This document shows positions 14,882-23,539 of a stretch of 25,766 nt of DNA, piece after piece. The position numbers were made by a program, and so were the translations under genes. This DNA comes from Candidatus Nitrosopumilus sp. (GTDB taxonomy: Archaea; Thermoproteota; Nitrososphaeria; Nitrososphaerales; Nitrosopumilaceae). Position 1 is the first letter of the stretch. Every line of letters begins with the position of its first letter. The stretch lies in contig JADHUF010000007.1 of assembly GCA_016784625.1 (NCBI GenBank), forward strand, positions 1-25,766, given 5' to 3'. A model generated the notes under the pieces. That model was not told the DNA's origin, did not search any database, and saw only the letters and a program-made list of their open reading frames with translations.

Positions 14882-17200
14882 ATGGAACCAAAAATACCAG
14901 AAAAAGCATGGAATCCAGAGTTAGAGAAGAAAATACTTGCGCAATGGCAAGACGAAAAAATTTATGATTTTACACCACAAGAGGATAACTTTACCATAGA
15001 TACACCTCCACCATACCCATCAGGAAGACCATGGCATATTGGAGCTGCTGCACATTATTCACAAATTGATATGATTGCACGTACTGCAAGGATGGCTGGA
15101 AAAAATGTGTATTTTCCAATAGGGATTGATAGAAATGGACTTCCAGTAGAATTGTACACTGAGAAAAAACACAAAATTAGAATGAGAGAAACAGATAGAG
15201 GCGAATTTTTGAATCTATGTAGAAATGCACTAGATGATTTAGAAGCTGAAATGATTCTCATTATGAAAAATCTAGGAATTAGTGGAGATTTTGCAAACTA
15301 CTATAGAACAGATTCAGAAGAATACAGATTACTTACACAATCAACATTCATCGAATTATGGAAAAAAGGTCAAGTGTATCTAGCAAATAGACCTAACAAC
15401 TATGATTGGGTATCAGGTACAACTATTGCAGATGCAGAAATTACATACGAGGATTTACAAACTAAATTAGTTTATATGAAATTCAAAATAAAAGATACAG
15501 ATCAAGAAATAATTATTGCAAGTACAAGACCTGAACTAGTTTGTGCGTGTAGGACAATTATTGTAAATCCAGAAGATGAGAGATATACACAATATATTGG
15601 AAAAAAAGTGATTGTTCCAATTACTGGTGCAGAAGTTGAATTAAGAACACATCATTCTGCTCAACAAGAATTTGGGTCAGGAGCTGTAATGGTATGTAGT
15701 TATGGTGATCAGAATGATGTAGCACTATTCAGAGAATTAGAGTTAGAAGAAATTGTTGCAATTGGACTAGACGGAAGAATGACGGAAGTTGCAGGAGAAT
15801 ATACAGGACTAAAACCAAAACAAGCAAGAACAAAAATCATTGAAGATCTAGAATCTAATGGATTTATAGAAAAAATTGAAGATATTGTTCACAGAACACC
15901 AGTTTCAGAGAGAAGTAAAACCCCAATTGAGATTATTCCTATGGAAGAATATTATCTTAAACAAAAAGAATCAGTTAAAAAAATAAGAAATTTGGGAGAA
16001 GAAATAATATTCCATCCTACTATGCACAAACAAATTTTGATGAATTGGTTGGAATCCATCAATATTGATTGGCCAATCTCAAGGAGGAGGTATTATGGTA
16101 CAGAAATCCCAATTTGGTATTGTAAAAACTGCTCAGAACCACATGTTCCTGAGCCTGGAAAGTATTACAAGCCTTGGAAGGAAAAATGTCCAATTAGTAA
16201 TTGTGTAAAATGTAACTCTACTGAATTTGTTGGTGAAGAAAGAACCTTTGACACATGGATGGATTCAAGTGTATCCCCACTGTTCATTAGCAAATTTAAC
16301 AGAGATGATGAATTTTTTAACAAAGTGTATCCAGCGACAATTAGACCTCAAGCAAAAGATATTGTCAGGACATGGTTATACTATACACTTCTAAGATGTG
16401 AACAACTTACAGGGAAAAAACCATGGTCTGAAGCATGGATAATGGGATATGGTCTTGATGAAAAGGGGATGAAGATGAGTAAGAGTAAAGGCAATGCAAT
16501 TGATCCTTTACCAGTCATTGAAAAATTAGGTGCTGATACTTTTAGATTTTGGAGTGCAAGTGAAATTAATCATGGATATGACTTTAGATGTAATGAACAA
16601 AAAATTGAATCAACTAAAAAATTCCTTAGTAAGTTATGGAACGTATCAAGATTCTTGTCTAGTTTTCCAGTAATTAAATCAGGGACACCTAATGCATCAG
16701 ATAAATGGATTTTATCAGAATTGGATAAATTAGTTAAAGAATGTAAAAAAGGATATGAGGAATACAACTTTTTCATTCCTGCAATTGCAATAAGAGAATT
16801 TACATGGAATTTGTTTGCAGCTCATTATATTGAAATGGTCAAAGCAAGAGCTTATGGAATTGATTTTTCAGACGAAGAAAGAGACGGTGCAATTTTTACA
16901 CTACACAAAACATTATCAACAATTTTAAAATTATTAGCACCAATTACTCCATTTATCACAGAACATCTTTGGAAGATTTTGTATTCAGAGGAAAGTATTC
17001 ATAAACAAACACAAGTTGAGCCTGAAAATATTGAAGAGCAGAGTAACATTACTAAAGAAATCACTGAATTTAATTCCAAAGTATGGAATGAGAAAAAATC
17101 TCAGAATTTATCATTAAAAGATTCAATCAAAGTAGAAATTCCTAAAATTTTAGAGATATTTCAAAAGGATTTGAAATCTATGCATAATTTAACAGATTAA
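14882..17200 (+). CDS. valS: Valyl-tRNA synthetase
   Basis: The 772-residue class I synthetase has the HIGH-type motif WHIGA (H52) and KMSKS at 531-535. An editing (CP1) insertion includes STRPELVCACRTIIVNP (from about residue 214). A zinc-binding segment includes C414, C417, C436, C441 and C444. The WPISRRRYYGTEIPIWYC block fits the ValRS/IleRS group, and overall architecture points to ValRS. It charges tRNA-Val and hydrolyses misactivated threonine. The short C-terminal part is typical of archaeal forms. It sits seven bases after the QueD-like gene and is probably cotranscribed. Its end overlaps pdxT by four bases on the opposite strand. Confidence 0.93.
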   Translation: MEPKIPEKAWNPELEKKILAQWQDEKIYDFTPQEDNFTIDTPPPYPSGRPWHIGAAAHYSQIDMIARTARMAGKNVYFPIGIDRNGLPVELYTEKKHKIRMRETDRGEFLNLCRNALDDLEAEMILIMKNLGISGDFANYYRTDSEEYRLLTQSTFIELWKKGQVYLANRPNNYDWVSGTTIADAEITYEDLQTKLVYMKFKIKDTDQEIIIASTRPELVCACRTIIVNPEDERYTQYIGKKVIVPITGAEVELRTHHSAQQEFGSGAVMVCSYGDQNDVALFRELELEEIVAIGLDGRMTEVAGEYTGLKPKQARTKIIEDLESNGFIEKIEDIVHRTPVSERSKTPIEIIPMEEYYLKQKESVKKIRNLGEEIIFHPTMHKQILMNWLESINIDWPISRRRYYGTEIPIWYCKNCSEPHVPEPGKYYKPWKEKCPISNCVKCNSTEFVGEERTFDTWMDSSVSPLFISKFNRDDEFFNKVYPATIRPQAKDIVRTWLYYTLLRCEQLTGKKPWSEAWIMGYGLDEKGMKMSKSKGNAIDPLPVIEKLGADTFRFWSASEINHGYDFRCNEQKIESTKKFLSKLWNVSRFLSSFPVIKSGTPNASDKWILSELDKLVKECKKGYEEYNFFIPAIAIREFTWNLFAAHYIEMVKARAYGIDFSDEERDGAIFTLHKTLSTILKLLAPITPFITEHLWKILYSEESIHKQTQVEPENIEEQSNITKEITEFNSKVWNEKKSQNLSLKDSIKVEIPKILEIFQKDLKSMHNLTD

Positions 17201-17814
17201 TTCTTTGAAGTATTGATGAGACTGACAAAATATTTGTGTAATGAAATATCTTCAGTAAGTTCGGGATGAAATGCAGTACCAATTACATGATTTTTTTTAA
17301 CTGCAACTATTCGTCCGTTAAATTTTGATATAACTTCAACATCAGAACTAACATCTGAAATTGATGGTGCTCTAATAAAGACACCATTAAATTTTGGGAT
17401 GTTAATAGAATCCATAGAGACATCAGCTTCAAATGATTCTCGTTGTCTTCCAAATGAGTTTCTTTCTAATTTGATATCAAGGATATCTAAAAGAGGTTGA
17501 TCGGTTTTTCCAACGACACGATCATCAGCTGTTTTGGATAGCAATATCATTCCAGCACAAATTCCAAGTACAGGCATTCCACTTTCAATTTTTTCTTTTA
17601 GGATTTTCAAAGACCCATTTACCAAAGAAAGTTGTCCAATAGTAGTACTTTCACCACCAGGAATTATCAATCCATCTAATTGAGAAATTTCTTCAGGAGT
17701 TCTTACAGTAGTTACTTTTCCATCAATACCCAATTCATTTAAGGCAGATTTAGTAGATACAAGGTTTTCTTGGACATCTCCCTGTATAGATAAAATTCCA
17801 ACATTAACACTCAT
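17197..17814 (-). CDS. pdxT: PLP synthase glutaminase subunit PdxT
   Basis: The 205-residue class I glutaminase has GGESTTIG (54-61), the nucleophile C86 in GICAGM, and H183/E185 in FHPEL completing the triad. It releases ammonia from glutamine and channels it to PdxS for de novo pyridoxal 5'-phosphate synthesis. The ATG overlaps the pdxS stop codon (ATGA), so the two are translationally coupled. Confidence 0.96.
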   Translation of the reverse strand: MSVNVGILSIQGDVQENLVSTKSALNELGIDGKVTTVRTPEEISQLDGLIIPGGESTTIGQLSLVNGSLKILKEKIESGMPVLGICAGMILLSKTADDRVVGKTDQPLLDILDIKLERNSFGRQRESFEADVSMDSINIPKFNGVFIRAPSISDVSSDVEVISKFNGRIVAVKKNHVIGTAFHPELTEDISLHKYFVSLINTSKN

Positions 17815-18779
17815 GCAGAGCCACCACGTTCTTGCATACGTAATTCTAGTGTATTAACATCTAAACCTACCATAGATTGTCTTTCATCAATCATTTTTTG
17901 GGCTTCTTTTACTTTGTCAGACTCATTCCAAAAAGTAGTAGCTAAAACTATTGCTCTTGCTCTTTCTTTTGCATCATCTGCGTTAAAAATTCCAGAGCCA
18001 ACAAAGATTCCATCACAACCAAGAGACATTAGATATGCTGCATCAGCAGGCGTTGCAATTCCACCAGCGGCAAAATTCACAACTGGTAATCTTCCAAGTT
18101 TTGCAGTTTGCTCAACAATATCATAAGATACCTTGAATTCTCGTGACATTCTAACTAAATCTTGATTATCTCCAGAATCATAAATTGCCTTGATTGTTCT
18201 TAACTCATCATTAACTTTTTTAATGTGAGTAATAGCTTCCGCAACATTTCCAGTTCCAGGTTCACCTTTTGTTCTAATCATTGCTGCACCTTCTTCAATT
18301 CTTCGTAAAGCTTCAGCTAAAGATCTTGCGCCATTTACAACAGGTGTTGTAAGATCCCATTTCCAAATATGACGAAGTTCATCAGCAGGTGTTAGAACTT
18401 CAGATTCGTCAATCATATCAACATCAGTTTCTTGTAAAACTAATGCTTCATTGACATGACCAATTCTACATTTAGCCATTACTGGAATTGTTACTGAATT
18501 CATAATGTCCTCAATGATTCTAATGCTTGCAGTTCTTGCAACACCTCCTGCTTTTCTTACTTCAGATGGAAGTTTATCTAAAACCATTACAGAAACTGCC
18601 CCTGCCTCTTCAGCAATTTGAGCTTGTTCCACGGTTGTAACATCCATTACAACTCCATTCTTTAACATATGAGCAAAACCTCGTTTAAGTGTAGACGAAC
18701 CACGTAAAATATCAACAGAGTTTATTTTTTCAGAAACTATACCTTTAGCATCTTGTCTGTCACCAGATAGTGGAAGCAT
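17811..18779 (-). CDS. pdxS: PLP synthase subunit PdxS
   Basis: The 322-residue barrel enzyme has D46 in VMDVTT, catalytic K103 in MAKCRIGH, K171 in [10 protein letters not shown], and the phosphate-binding [11 protein letters not shown] and GIFVGSGIF segments. With PdxT it makes pyridoxal 5'-phosphate from pentose phosphate, triose phosphate and glutamine nitrogen. The N-terminus is about 15-20 residues longer than bacterial homologues. A TATA-like GTACAAATAG lies about 26 nt upstream, so it may have its own promoter despite the short gap to the upstream gene. Confidence 0.96.
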   Translation of the reverse strand: MLPLSGDRQDAKGIVSEKINSVDILRGSSTLKRGFAHMLKNGVVMDVTTVEQAQIAEEAGAVSVMVLDKLPSEVRKAGGVARTASIRIIEDIMNSVTIPVMAKCRIGHVNEALVLQETDVDMIDESEVLTPADELRHIWKWDLTTPVVNGARSLAEALRRIEEGAAMIRTKGEPGTGNVAEAITHIKKVNDELRTIKAIYDSGDNQDLVRMSREFKVSYDIVEQTAKLGRLPVVNFAAGGIATPADAAYLMSLGCDGIFVGSGIFNADDAKERARAIVLATTFWNESDKVKEAQKMIDERQSMVGLDVNTLELRMQERGGSA

Positions 18780-18809
18780 GTTCTAATTTTTACTAGAGAC
18801 TATTTGTAC

Positions 18810-19343
18810 CTATTCACTAATTTCAGTTATGATCTGATCCAGTTCAGATTCAACCATAGTAATTAGTGGAGGAATAAATTGTGTCGTGGCATTTTGTTCA
18901 GGCCAATGAATTTGATTGGTATGTCCATTAAGAGTTACTTTAACATTTGATTTTTGATATTCAGATATATTTTCTATAATTGAAAATGATTCTGATGGAA
19001 TGGCAATAAAACCAGTTTCTTTAATCAATGCTTTTATTTTGTTAAGTTTTGTTTCATCTAATTTTGACCGTACATCAGGCTGAAGATATCCCAGTTCAGT
19101 TATAGAATATTTCAGAGTACCATCATTCTTAATGTAAAGAATTTCAGTTTTTTGAGCACCAATTCTTTCTGTAACACCATTTGAAATTTTCTTTAATTGA
19201 TGTTTTGTATATTCAATTTCAATATTATCAAAAGAATTTGCCGCAGAAATTGGAATTTCATTTTTTGTAATTAATGGAACTGAAATTAGTAGTGCTACAA
19301 TTACTGGAATTGCACCTAAAGCATAATGAATTTTTTTTACCAT
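18810..19343 (-). CDS. Exported or membrane-anchored hypothetical protein
   Basis: The 177-residue protein starts with MVKKIHYALG and a hydrophobic segment (about residues 7-25), a signal peptide or anchor. The remainder is a soluble beta-rich domain with strand-like stretches such as TEILYIKNDGTLKYSI and NVKVTLNGHTNQIHW. There are no cysteines and no lipobox. No family is recognised. It lies 30 bases upstream of pdxS on the same strand, but its predicted location makes a shared function unlikely. Confidence 0.6.
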   Translation of the reverse strand: MVKKIHYALGAIPVIVALLISVPLITKNEIPISAANSFDNIEIEYTKHQLKKISNGVTERIGAQKTEILYIKNDGTLKYSITELGYLQPDVRSKLDETKLNKIKALIKETGFIAIPSESFSIIENISEYQKSNVKVTLNGHTNQIHWPEQNATTQFIPPLITMVESELDQIITEISE

Positions 19344-19462
19344 GATCGATGAACACCTAGAAATTCATGTCAATTGCAAATAAATCTTGATTAAAAATAA
19401 CTTAAAATTCAGGTCTAGTTCATTCTTGTTCGTGGGGTCGTAGCCTAGCCTGGTAGGGCGAC

Positions 19463-19488
19463 AGTGTCTACGATTAGATCACCGCTAA
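19463..19488 (+). other. tRNA-Trp intron 1 (non-canonical, anticodon stem)
   Basis: This 26-nt segment splits the 5' strand of the anticodon stem between positions 28 and 29. Exon GGCG (19457-19460) pairs with intron CGCT (19483-19486). The three-base bulges ACA and AAG hold the cut sites. Inside, GTGTCTA pairs with TAGA-T-CAC around a CGAT loop, with one T bulged. This is a good bulge-helix-bulge without a strong outer helix. Confidence 0.72.
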
Positions 19489-19497
19489 GGGCTCCAA

Positions 19498-19550
19498 AGG
19501 TTAACTAAGCTAAACTGACTCACGGATGATGTAAGTTTGGAGCTGTAGTG
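19498..19550 (+). other. tRNA-Trp intron 2 (canonical 37/38 position)
   Basis: This 53-nt intron interrupts the anticodon loop after position 37. The outer helix is GGG (19489-19491) with CCC (19552-19554). The central helix is CTCC with GTAG (one mismatch). The bulges are AAA and TGA, and the inner pairs are GGTT with AGCT. An alternative eight-base pairing of the anticodon loop with TTTGGAGC (19536-19543) competes with it. A CTGA (19515-19518) and a GATGATG (19525-19531) inside resemble box D' and box C. Confidence 0.7.
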
Positions 19551-19597
19551 ACCCGTAGGTCGCCGGTTCGATTCCGGTCGGCCCCACGTTAAAAATT

Positions 19598-21865
19598 CTA
19601 TTGGTTATTTTTTAAAACATTTAGTGCAGAACCAGCTTTGAACCATTCAATTTGAGATTTATTATATGAATGATTTAACAAGATTTCGTCTTTATTTCCA
19701 CCACTATGAGAAATAATACATTTGACTTGTTTGTGTGGTTCTAAATCATTTAGATTCATTAAACTAATTTTGTCATCTTCAAGAATTTTGTCATAATCAT
19801 CAGTATTACTAAAAGTCAATGCCAAAACTCCTTGTTTTTTTAAATTAGTTTCATGAATTCTAGCTAAACTTTTGGTAATAACTGCAACACATCCAAGATA
19901 TCTTGGAGTCATTGCAGCATGCTCTCTGCTACTACCTTCACCATAATTATGATCACCGATTACTACCCAGTTCATTTGTTTTTCTTTGTATTGTCTTGCA
20001 ATTTTTGAAAACGGTTCAAGTTGATTGTTAAGAATATTTTTACCATGACCTACTTCATCATTAAATGCATTAACTGCTCCCAGAAACATGTTATCGCTTA
20101 GATTATCCAAATGTCCTCGAAGTGATAGCCATGCACCGGCAGGAGAGATATGATCAGTAGTACATTTTCCCTTAGCTTTTACTATTATTGGAAGTTCTTC
20201 AAAGTCTTTTCTGTTCCATTTTAGAAAAGGTTCTAAACGTTGCAATCTTTTACTGTTAGGATCAATTATGATCTCAATATCATCAGAGATTTCTGGTGGC
20301 GCAACAAAAACTCCCTCAGGTCTCATGAAGCCTTCTTCAGGAACTTCAGGTGCAGGTTTTGGTGGTTCAAGTTTGAATTTTGTTCCATCAGATGCGGTTA
20401 GTTCATCTTGTAATGGATTAAAGGAAAGTTTTCCTCCTAAAGCTAAGGCAATAATCATTTCAGGACTTCCAATGAAATTTAGGGTGCTTCGATGGCCATC
20501 ATTTCTTCCAGGAAAATTTCTGTTAAATGTTGTAACAATAGTATTTCTTTGATCTTTTTCTAATTCAGGTCTATTCCATTGTCCAATACAAGGACCACAT
20601 GCATTTGCTAAAACAGTAGCTCCAATTTCTTGAAATAAATTCATTTGTCCATCTCTCTCAATAGTTCCTCGAATTTGTTCAGATCCAGGAGTAACTAATA
20701 ATGGAATTTTTGCTTTGATCCCTTTTGCTATTGCTTGTTTAGCTAAGCTTGCAGCTCTTGACATATCCTCATAAGATGAATTTGTACAACTGCCAATTAA
20801 TGCAACAGAAATTTGATCAACATAATCATTAGATTTTACATCATCTGATAGTTTAGAAATAGTCCTTGCTAAATCAGGAGTGTGAGGTCCAACAATAAGA
20901 GGTTCTAATGTTGAAAGATTGATTTCGATTACTTTATCAAAAAAGATTTCGGGGTTTGTTTCAATTTCAGGATCTGCAACAAGTAATTCTTTATTTTGAT
21001 TTGCTAATTCAGCTATGTCTCCTCGATTTGTATATTTCAGATAAGTTTCCATTCTTTCATCATATGGAAAAATTGAACAAGTTGCACCAATTTCAGCTCC
21101 CATATTAGTAATCGTAGCCTTACCAGTAGAACTGATAGATTTTGTTCCTGGTCCAAAGTATTCAACTATTGAATTAGTACCTCCAGAAACTGTTAATTTC
21201 TCAGCAACTTTGAGTATAATATCTTTAGGTGCAGTCCACCCATTTAATTTTCCAGTTAGTTTAACACCAATTCGTTTAGGATAAAGTAATTCCCAAGGCA
21301 TATCGGCCATAGTTTCAGCTGCATCTAATCCACCAACTCCAATAGCAATCATTCCAAGACCACCAGCATTTGGAGTATGAGAATCAGTACCAATCATCAA
21401 ACCACCAGGAAATGCATAATTTTCAAGAACAACTTGATGAATAATTCCAGCACCCGGTTTCCAAAAACCACATCCAAATTTTGCTGCAGCAGATTGTAAG
21501 AATTTGAAAACTTCACTATTTTCATCAAGCGAAACTTTCATGTCAGTATCACCTTGAACTTCAGCTCTAATGAGATGATCACAATGTACAGTTGTTGGTA
21601 AAGATGTTTGTTCAAGTCCAGCTTGCATAAATTGAAGCATTACCATTTGTCCTGTAACATCTTGTAATGCAACTCTATCAGGTTTTAGAAAAACATAGTC
21701 TTTCCCACCAACAAAACTTTTATCATTAATTTCAGTAAAATGTCCAGATAAAATTTTCTCAGTAAGTGTAAGTGGTTTTCCAACTATGTTTCGATATGTA
21801 GTAATGTTTTCTTTTAATTTCAAATAAACACGTGAAACAAGTTCAGGAGTAGTATCAATTTCCAT
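19598..21865 (-). CDS. Aconitate hydratase
   Basis: The protein has about 755 residues from the ATG I prefer. Iron-sulfur ligands lie in GSCTNSS and in NACGPCIGQW (two cysteines). Substrate-site motifs include GTDSHTPNAGGLG, the swivelling-domain entry TTDHISPAG, and GDHNYGEGSSREHAA. It isomerises citrate and isocitrate through aconitate. A TTG three codons upstream (21874) is also in frame. The TAAATATTAAAT box at about 21889-21900 places the transcript start almost exactly on the ATG at 21865, which favours the shorter form and a leaderless message. The gene ends 12 bases from tRNA-Trp, which is on the other strand. Confidence 0.95.
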   Translation of the reverse strand: MEIDTTPELVSRVYLKLKENITTYRNIVGKPLTLTEKILSGHFTEINDKSFVGGKDYVFLKPDRVALQDVTGQMVMLQFMQAGLEQTSLPTTVHCDHLIRAEVQGDTDMKVSLDENSEVFKFLQSAAAKFGCGFWKPGAGIIHQVVLENYAFPGGLMIGTDSHTPNAGGLGMIAIGVGGLDAAETMADMPWELLYPKRIGVKLTGKLNGWTAPKDIILKVAEKLTVSGGTNSIVEYFGPGTKSISSTGKATITNMGAEIGATCSIFPYDERMETYLKYTNRGDIAELANQNKELLVADPEIETNPEIFFDKVIEINLSTLEPLIVGPHTPDLARTISKLSDDVKSNDYVDQISVALIGSCTNSSYEDMSRAASLAKQAIAKGIKAKIPLLVTPGSEQIRGTIERDGQMNLFQEIGATVLANACGPCIGQWNRPELEKDQRNTIVTTFNRNFPGRNDGHRSTLNFIGSPEMIIALALGGKLSFNPLQDELTASDGTKFKLEPPKPAPEVPEEGFMRPEGVFVAPPEISDDIEIIIDPNSKRLQRLEPFLKWNRKDFEELPIIVKAKGKCTTDHISPAGAWLSLRGHLDNLSDNMFLGAVNAFNDEVGHGKNILNNQLEPFSKIARQYKEKQMNWVVIGDHNYGEGSSREHAAMTPRYLGCVAVITKSLARIHETNLKKQGVLALTFSNTDDYDKILEDDKISLMNLNDLEPHKQVKCIISHSGGNKDEILLNHSYNKSQIEWFKAGSALNVLKNNQ

Positions 21866-22010
21866 ATGATGCAATGAATTTGTCCTGAATTTAATATTTA
21901 CAATTTAAAAATTACGAAAATTGTTGTAATAGGCATGCAAATTTCTTAACAATTATAAACGAAAAGCAGCTTTTTAATTAAATGTTGGGGAGTTGGAAAT
22001 TTTCTAAAAT

Positions 22011-22015
22011 GAGGT
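22011..22015 (+). promoter_or_regulatory. Shine-Dalgarno site deciding the start of the 210-aa protein
   Basis: GAGGT ends six bases before the ATG at 22022. An in-frame TTG at 22016 directly abuts GAGGT and so would have no spacing. A TTTTTAATTAA box at about 21971-21981 predicts a leader of about 20 bases, matching a leadered rather than leaderless message. Confidence 0.6.
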
Positions 22016-22021
22016 TTGAAT

Positions 22022-22654
22022 ATGGTCAATAAGGGTTTTCCAAAATTTGGCATGTCACAAGCAGGTGCATTTGTTGCTGCTCTCAAAAATTATAATTTAC
22101 CTGATTTCATTTTAGTATTAATTGCAAAAGAATGCAAATCAGATCTGCTTGAAAGAGGTAGAATTGATGATAGATTACAAAGTATGAATGACAGTGCTTT
22201 GGAATTGCTACACAAGGTTTTTGTTGGTTGTGAAGAGGATGAAGCAGGAAAATATGCACAATACAGATTCTTTGCATATGTTTCAAGTATGTATCATAAA
22301 TGTGAGGTATTAGTTAATGAAACAATTCCAGGAGCTGCAACTAAAAATCATAAAATTCCTGTTGCAGTAAAAAATAATGGAATGTATATTGCAGTTGCAT
22401 ATAACAAAGCAACTGGAAATCCTGTTAACAAAAAAGAAACTACGAGATTTTATGAAATGGTAGACGATATCAAGAAGGGTGAGCACGGAACAATGTTAAC
22501 AGATGCAATTTATGGGTCTTCAGTAGGTTTTAGGGGTGATGCATTAGTAGAACTTGAAAACTTGAGTAAATCAAGAAACGATGATCCTGAAAATATGTTA
22601 AATTTCAAAACAGCAAACTTTGAAAATAATATTTATTCTGTTACAAAATGTTAA
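22022..22654 (+). CDS. Hypothetical protein (210 aa)
   Basis: The start is ATG 22022 on the basis of a Shine-Dalgarno site. The N-terminal half is helical (SQAGAFVAALKNYN, LPDFILVLIAKEC, DSALELLHKVF). The C-terminal half has strand-like stretches, IPVAVKNNGMYIAVAYNK, then a NKKETTRFYEMVDDIKKG segment and DAIYGSSVGF. Part of this could be a nuclease-like alpha/beta fold, but no complete active-site motif is visible, so I assign no function. It diverges from aconitase; the HELLH gene converges with it, 14 bases away. Confidence 0.7.
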   Translation: MVNKGFPKFGMSQAGAFVAALKNYNLPDFILVLIAKECKSDLLERGRIDDRLQSMNDSALELLHKVFVGCEEDEAGKYAQYRFFAYVSSMYHKCEVLVNETIPGAATKNHKIPVAVKNNGMYIAVAYNKATGNPVNKKETTRFYEMVDDIKKGEHGTMLTDAIYGSSVGFRGDALVELENLSKSRNDDPENMLNFKTANFENNIYSVTKC

Positions 22655-22668
22655 TTTTAAAAATTATT

Positions 22669-23238
22669 TTACAGATTTAATTGTGAAGTATTCATTGTTA
22701 GAAACATAGGTTTACCATCAGTTTTTTGAAAATTTTCATCATATTGATCAAATTCCAATTGTTCGAAGAGATGTTTTGTCCAAATATCATGAATGTCTTC
22801 AATGAATTTTTTATGTCCAGAAATTCTTAGTAATTCATGAAGTAGTTCATGAGATACAGTAGTACAATTTTTTTCTGCAAGAAATAATGTATCATTTGAT
22901 TCTTTAAGAGGTTGCCAAAACACCATTCCAAAATTCTCAGCATGGTATCCTTCACAACCAGCACAATCAGTCCAAGAAGGTCTGAAATGAGTTAGATAGA
23001 AATGGTAAATGTCTTTTCCTCTTTGTTCATGATCATGTACAAGAGTATGTGTATCAAGTCTTTGGAAAAAATTTCTAGGTTCTGTAATCAACTCATCACA
23101 TTGAATTTCATAATCTTTTCCAAATTTTTCTTTAATCCATACCTTGTAAAATTTACTCATTTTTTGAATATATTCAAACTCAAATTGTCGTTTTTCACGA
23201 TCTTTTTTTTGTACAACAAAAATAAAATGTAAAATCAT
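22669..23238 (-). CDS. Putative zinc metalloprotein with HELLH motif
   Basis: The 189-residue protein contains H130-E131-L-L-H134 with a further histidine H142 seven residues later and D149-H150 beyond that. HExxH is the classic zinc-peptidase motif, with H142 or a nearby acidic residue as a possible third ligand. A CxxC (C92, C95) precedes it. No signal peptide is convincing, although the first ten residues are hydrophobic; a start at M27 (MSKFYKVWIKEKF) is possible. No named peptidase family is recognised. A resident viral or conjugative element is not suggested by the neighbours. Confidence 0.6.
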   Translation of the reverse strand: MILHFIFVVQKKDREKRQFEFEYIQKMSKFYKVWIKEKFGKDYEIQCDELITEPRNFFQRLDTHTLVHDHEQRGKDIYHFYLTHFRPSWTDCAGCEGYHAENFGMVFWQPLKESNDTLFLAEKNCTTVSHELLHELLRISGHKKFIEDIHDIWTKHLFEQLEFDQYDENFQKTDGKPMFLTMNTSQLNL

Positions 23239-23256
23239 ATTAAAAAAAAGTGGTGT

Positions 23257-23496
23257 TTATGTCTGACCTTCAATACCCATCAAGGTAAGAGTTGAACGAA
23301 TCTTTTCAATTTTTCTGATTTTCCAAGTAATGGTTTCTCTAAGTTTTTCTACAGTATCCGATTCAATCTTGGCCAAAATATCGTATGCACCAAAAGTTCC
23401 ATGAACTTCTTTAACACCTTCCAAGCCCTTTAGTTGCTGAATAATAGCTTCTTCTGAACCTAGTTCACAGTTTATTAAAACATAAGCTGTTGCCAT
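23257..23496 (-). CDS. Stand-alone Lrp/AsnC effector (RAM) domain protein
   Basis: The 79-residue protein is just the ligand-binding domain of Lrp/AsnC regulators. It has a beta-alpha-beta-beta-alpha-beta pattern with AYVLINCELGSEEAIIQQL, VKEVHGTFGAYDILAKIES and the closing strand STLTLMGIE. The helix-turn-helix is absent. Such domains form octamers or pair with full-length regulators and bind amino acids or other small molecules. The ATG has TTTATTGATATAG about 25-30 nt upstream, so it has its own promoter. Confidence 0.9.
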   Translation of the reverse strand: MATAYVLINCELGSEEAIIQQLKGLEGVKEVHGTFGAYDILAKIESDTVEKLRETITWKIRKIEKIRSTLTLMGIEGQT

Positions 23497-23539
23497 ACAT
23501 TAATTAAAAAAATCGACTATATCAATAAACCGATTATGT

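Larger units (their letters stand above)
19434..19586 (+). tRNA. tRNA-Trp (anticodon CCA) with two introns
   Basis: The outer parts fold as a standard tRNA. The acceptor GGGGTCG pairs with CGGCCCC, the D arm is GCCTAGCCTGGTAGGGC, and the T arm pairs GCCGG with CCGGT around TTCGATT. The discriminator is A, as expected for Trp. Between positions 27 and 43 there are 96 bases rather than 17. Removing 19463-19488 and 19498-19550 leaves the stem ACGGG/CCCGT and loop CTCCAAA, a perfect anticodon arm. The mature RNA is 74 nt. Both junctions can form bulge-helix-bulge-like structures. A TATA-like CTTAAAATT lies about 28 nt upstream. The gene is clear; exact intron borders are inferred. Confidence 0.88.

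Noticed and set aside
22016..22018. TTG start for the 210-aa protein
   Set aside because: It abuts the GAGGT site with no spacing; ATG 22022 has a normal six-base spacing.
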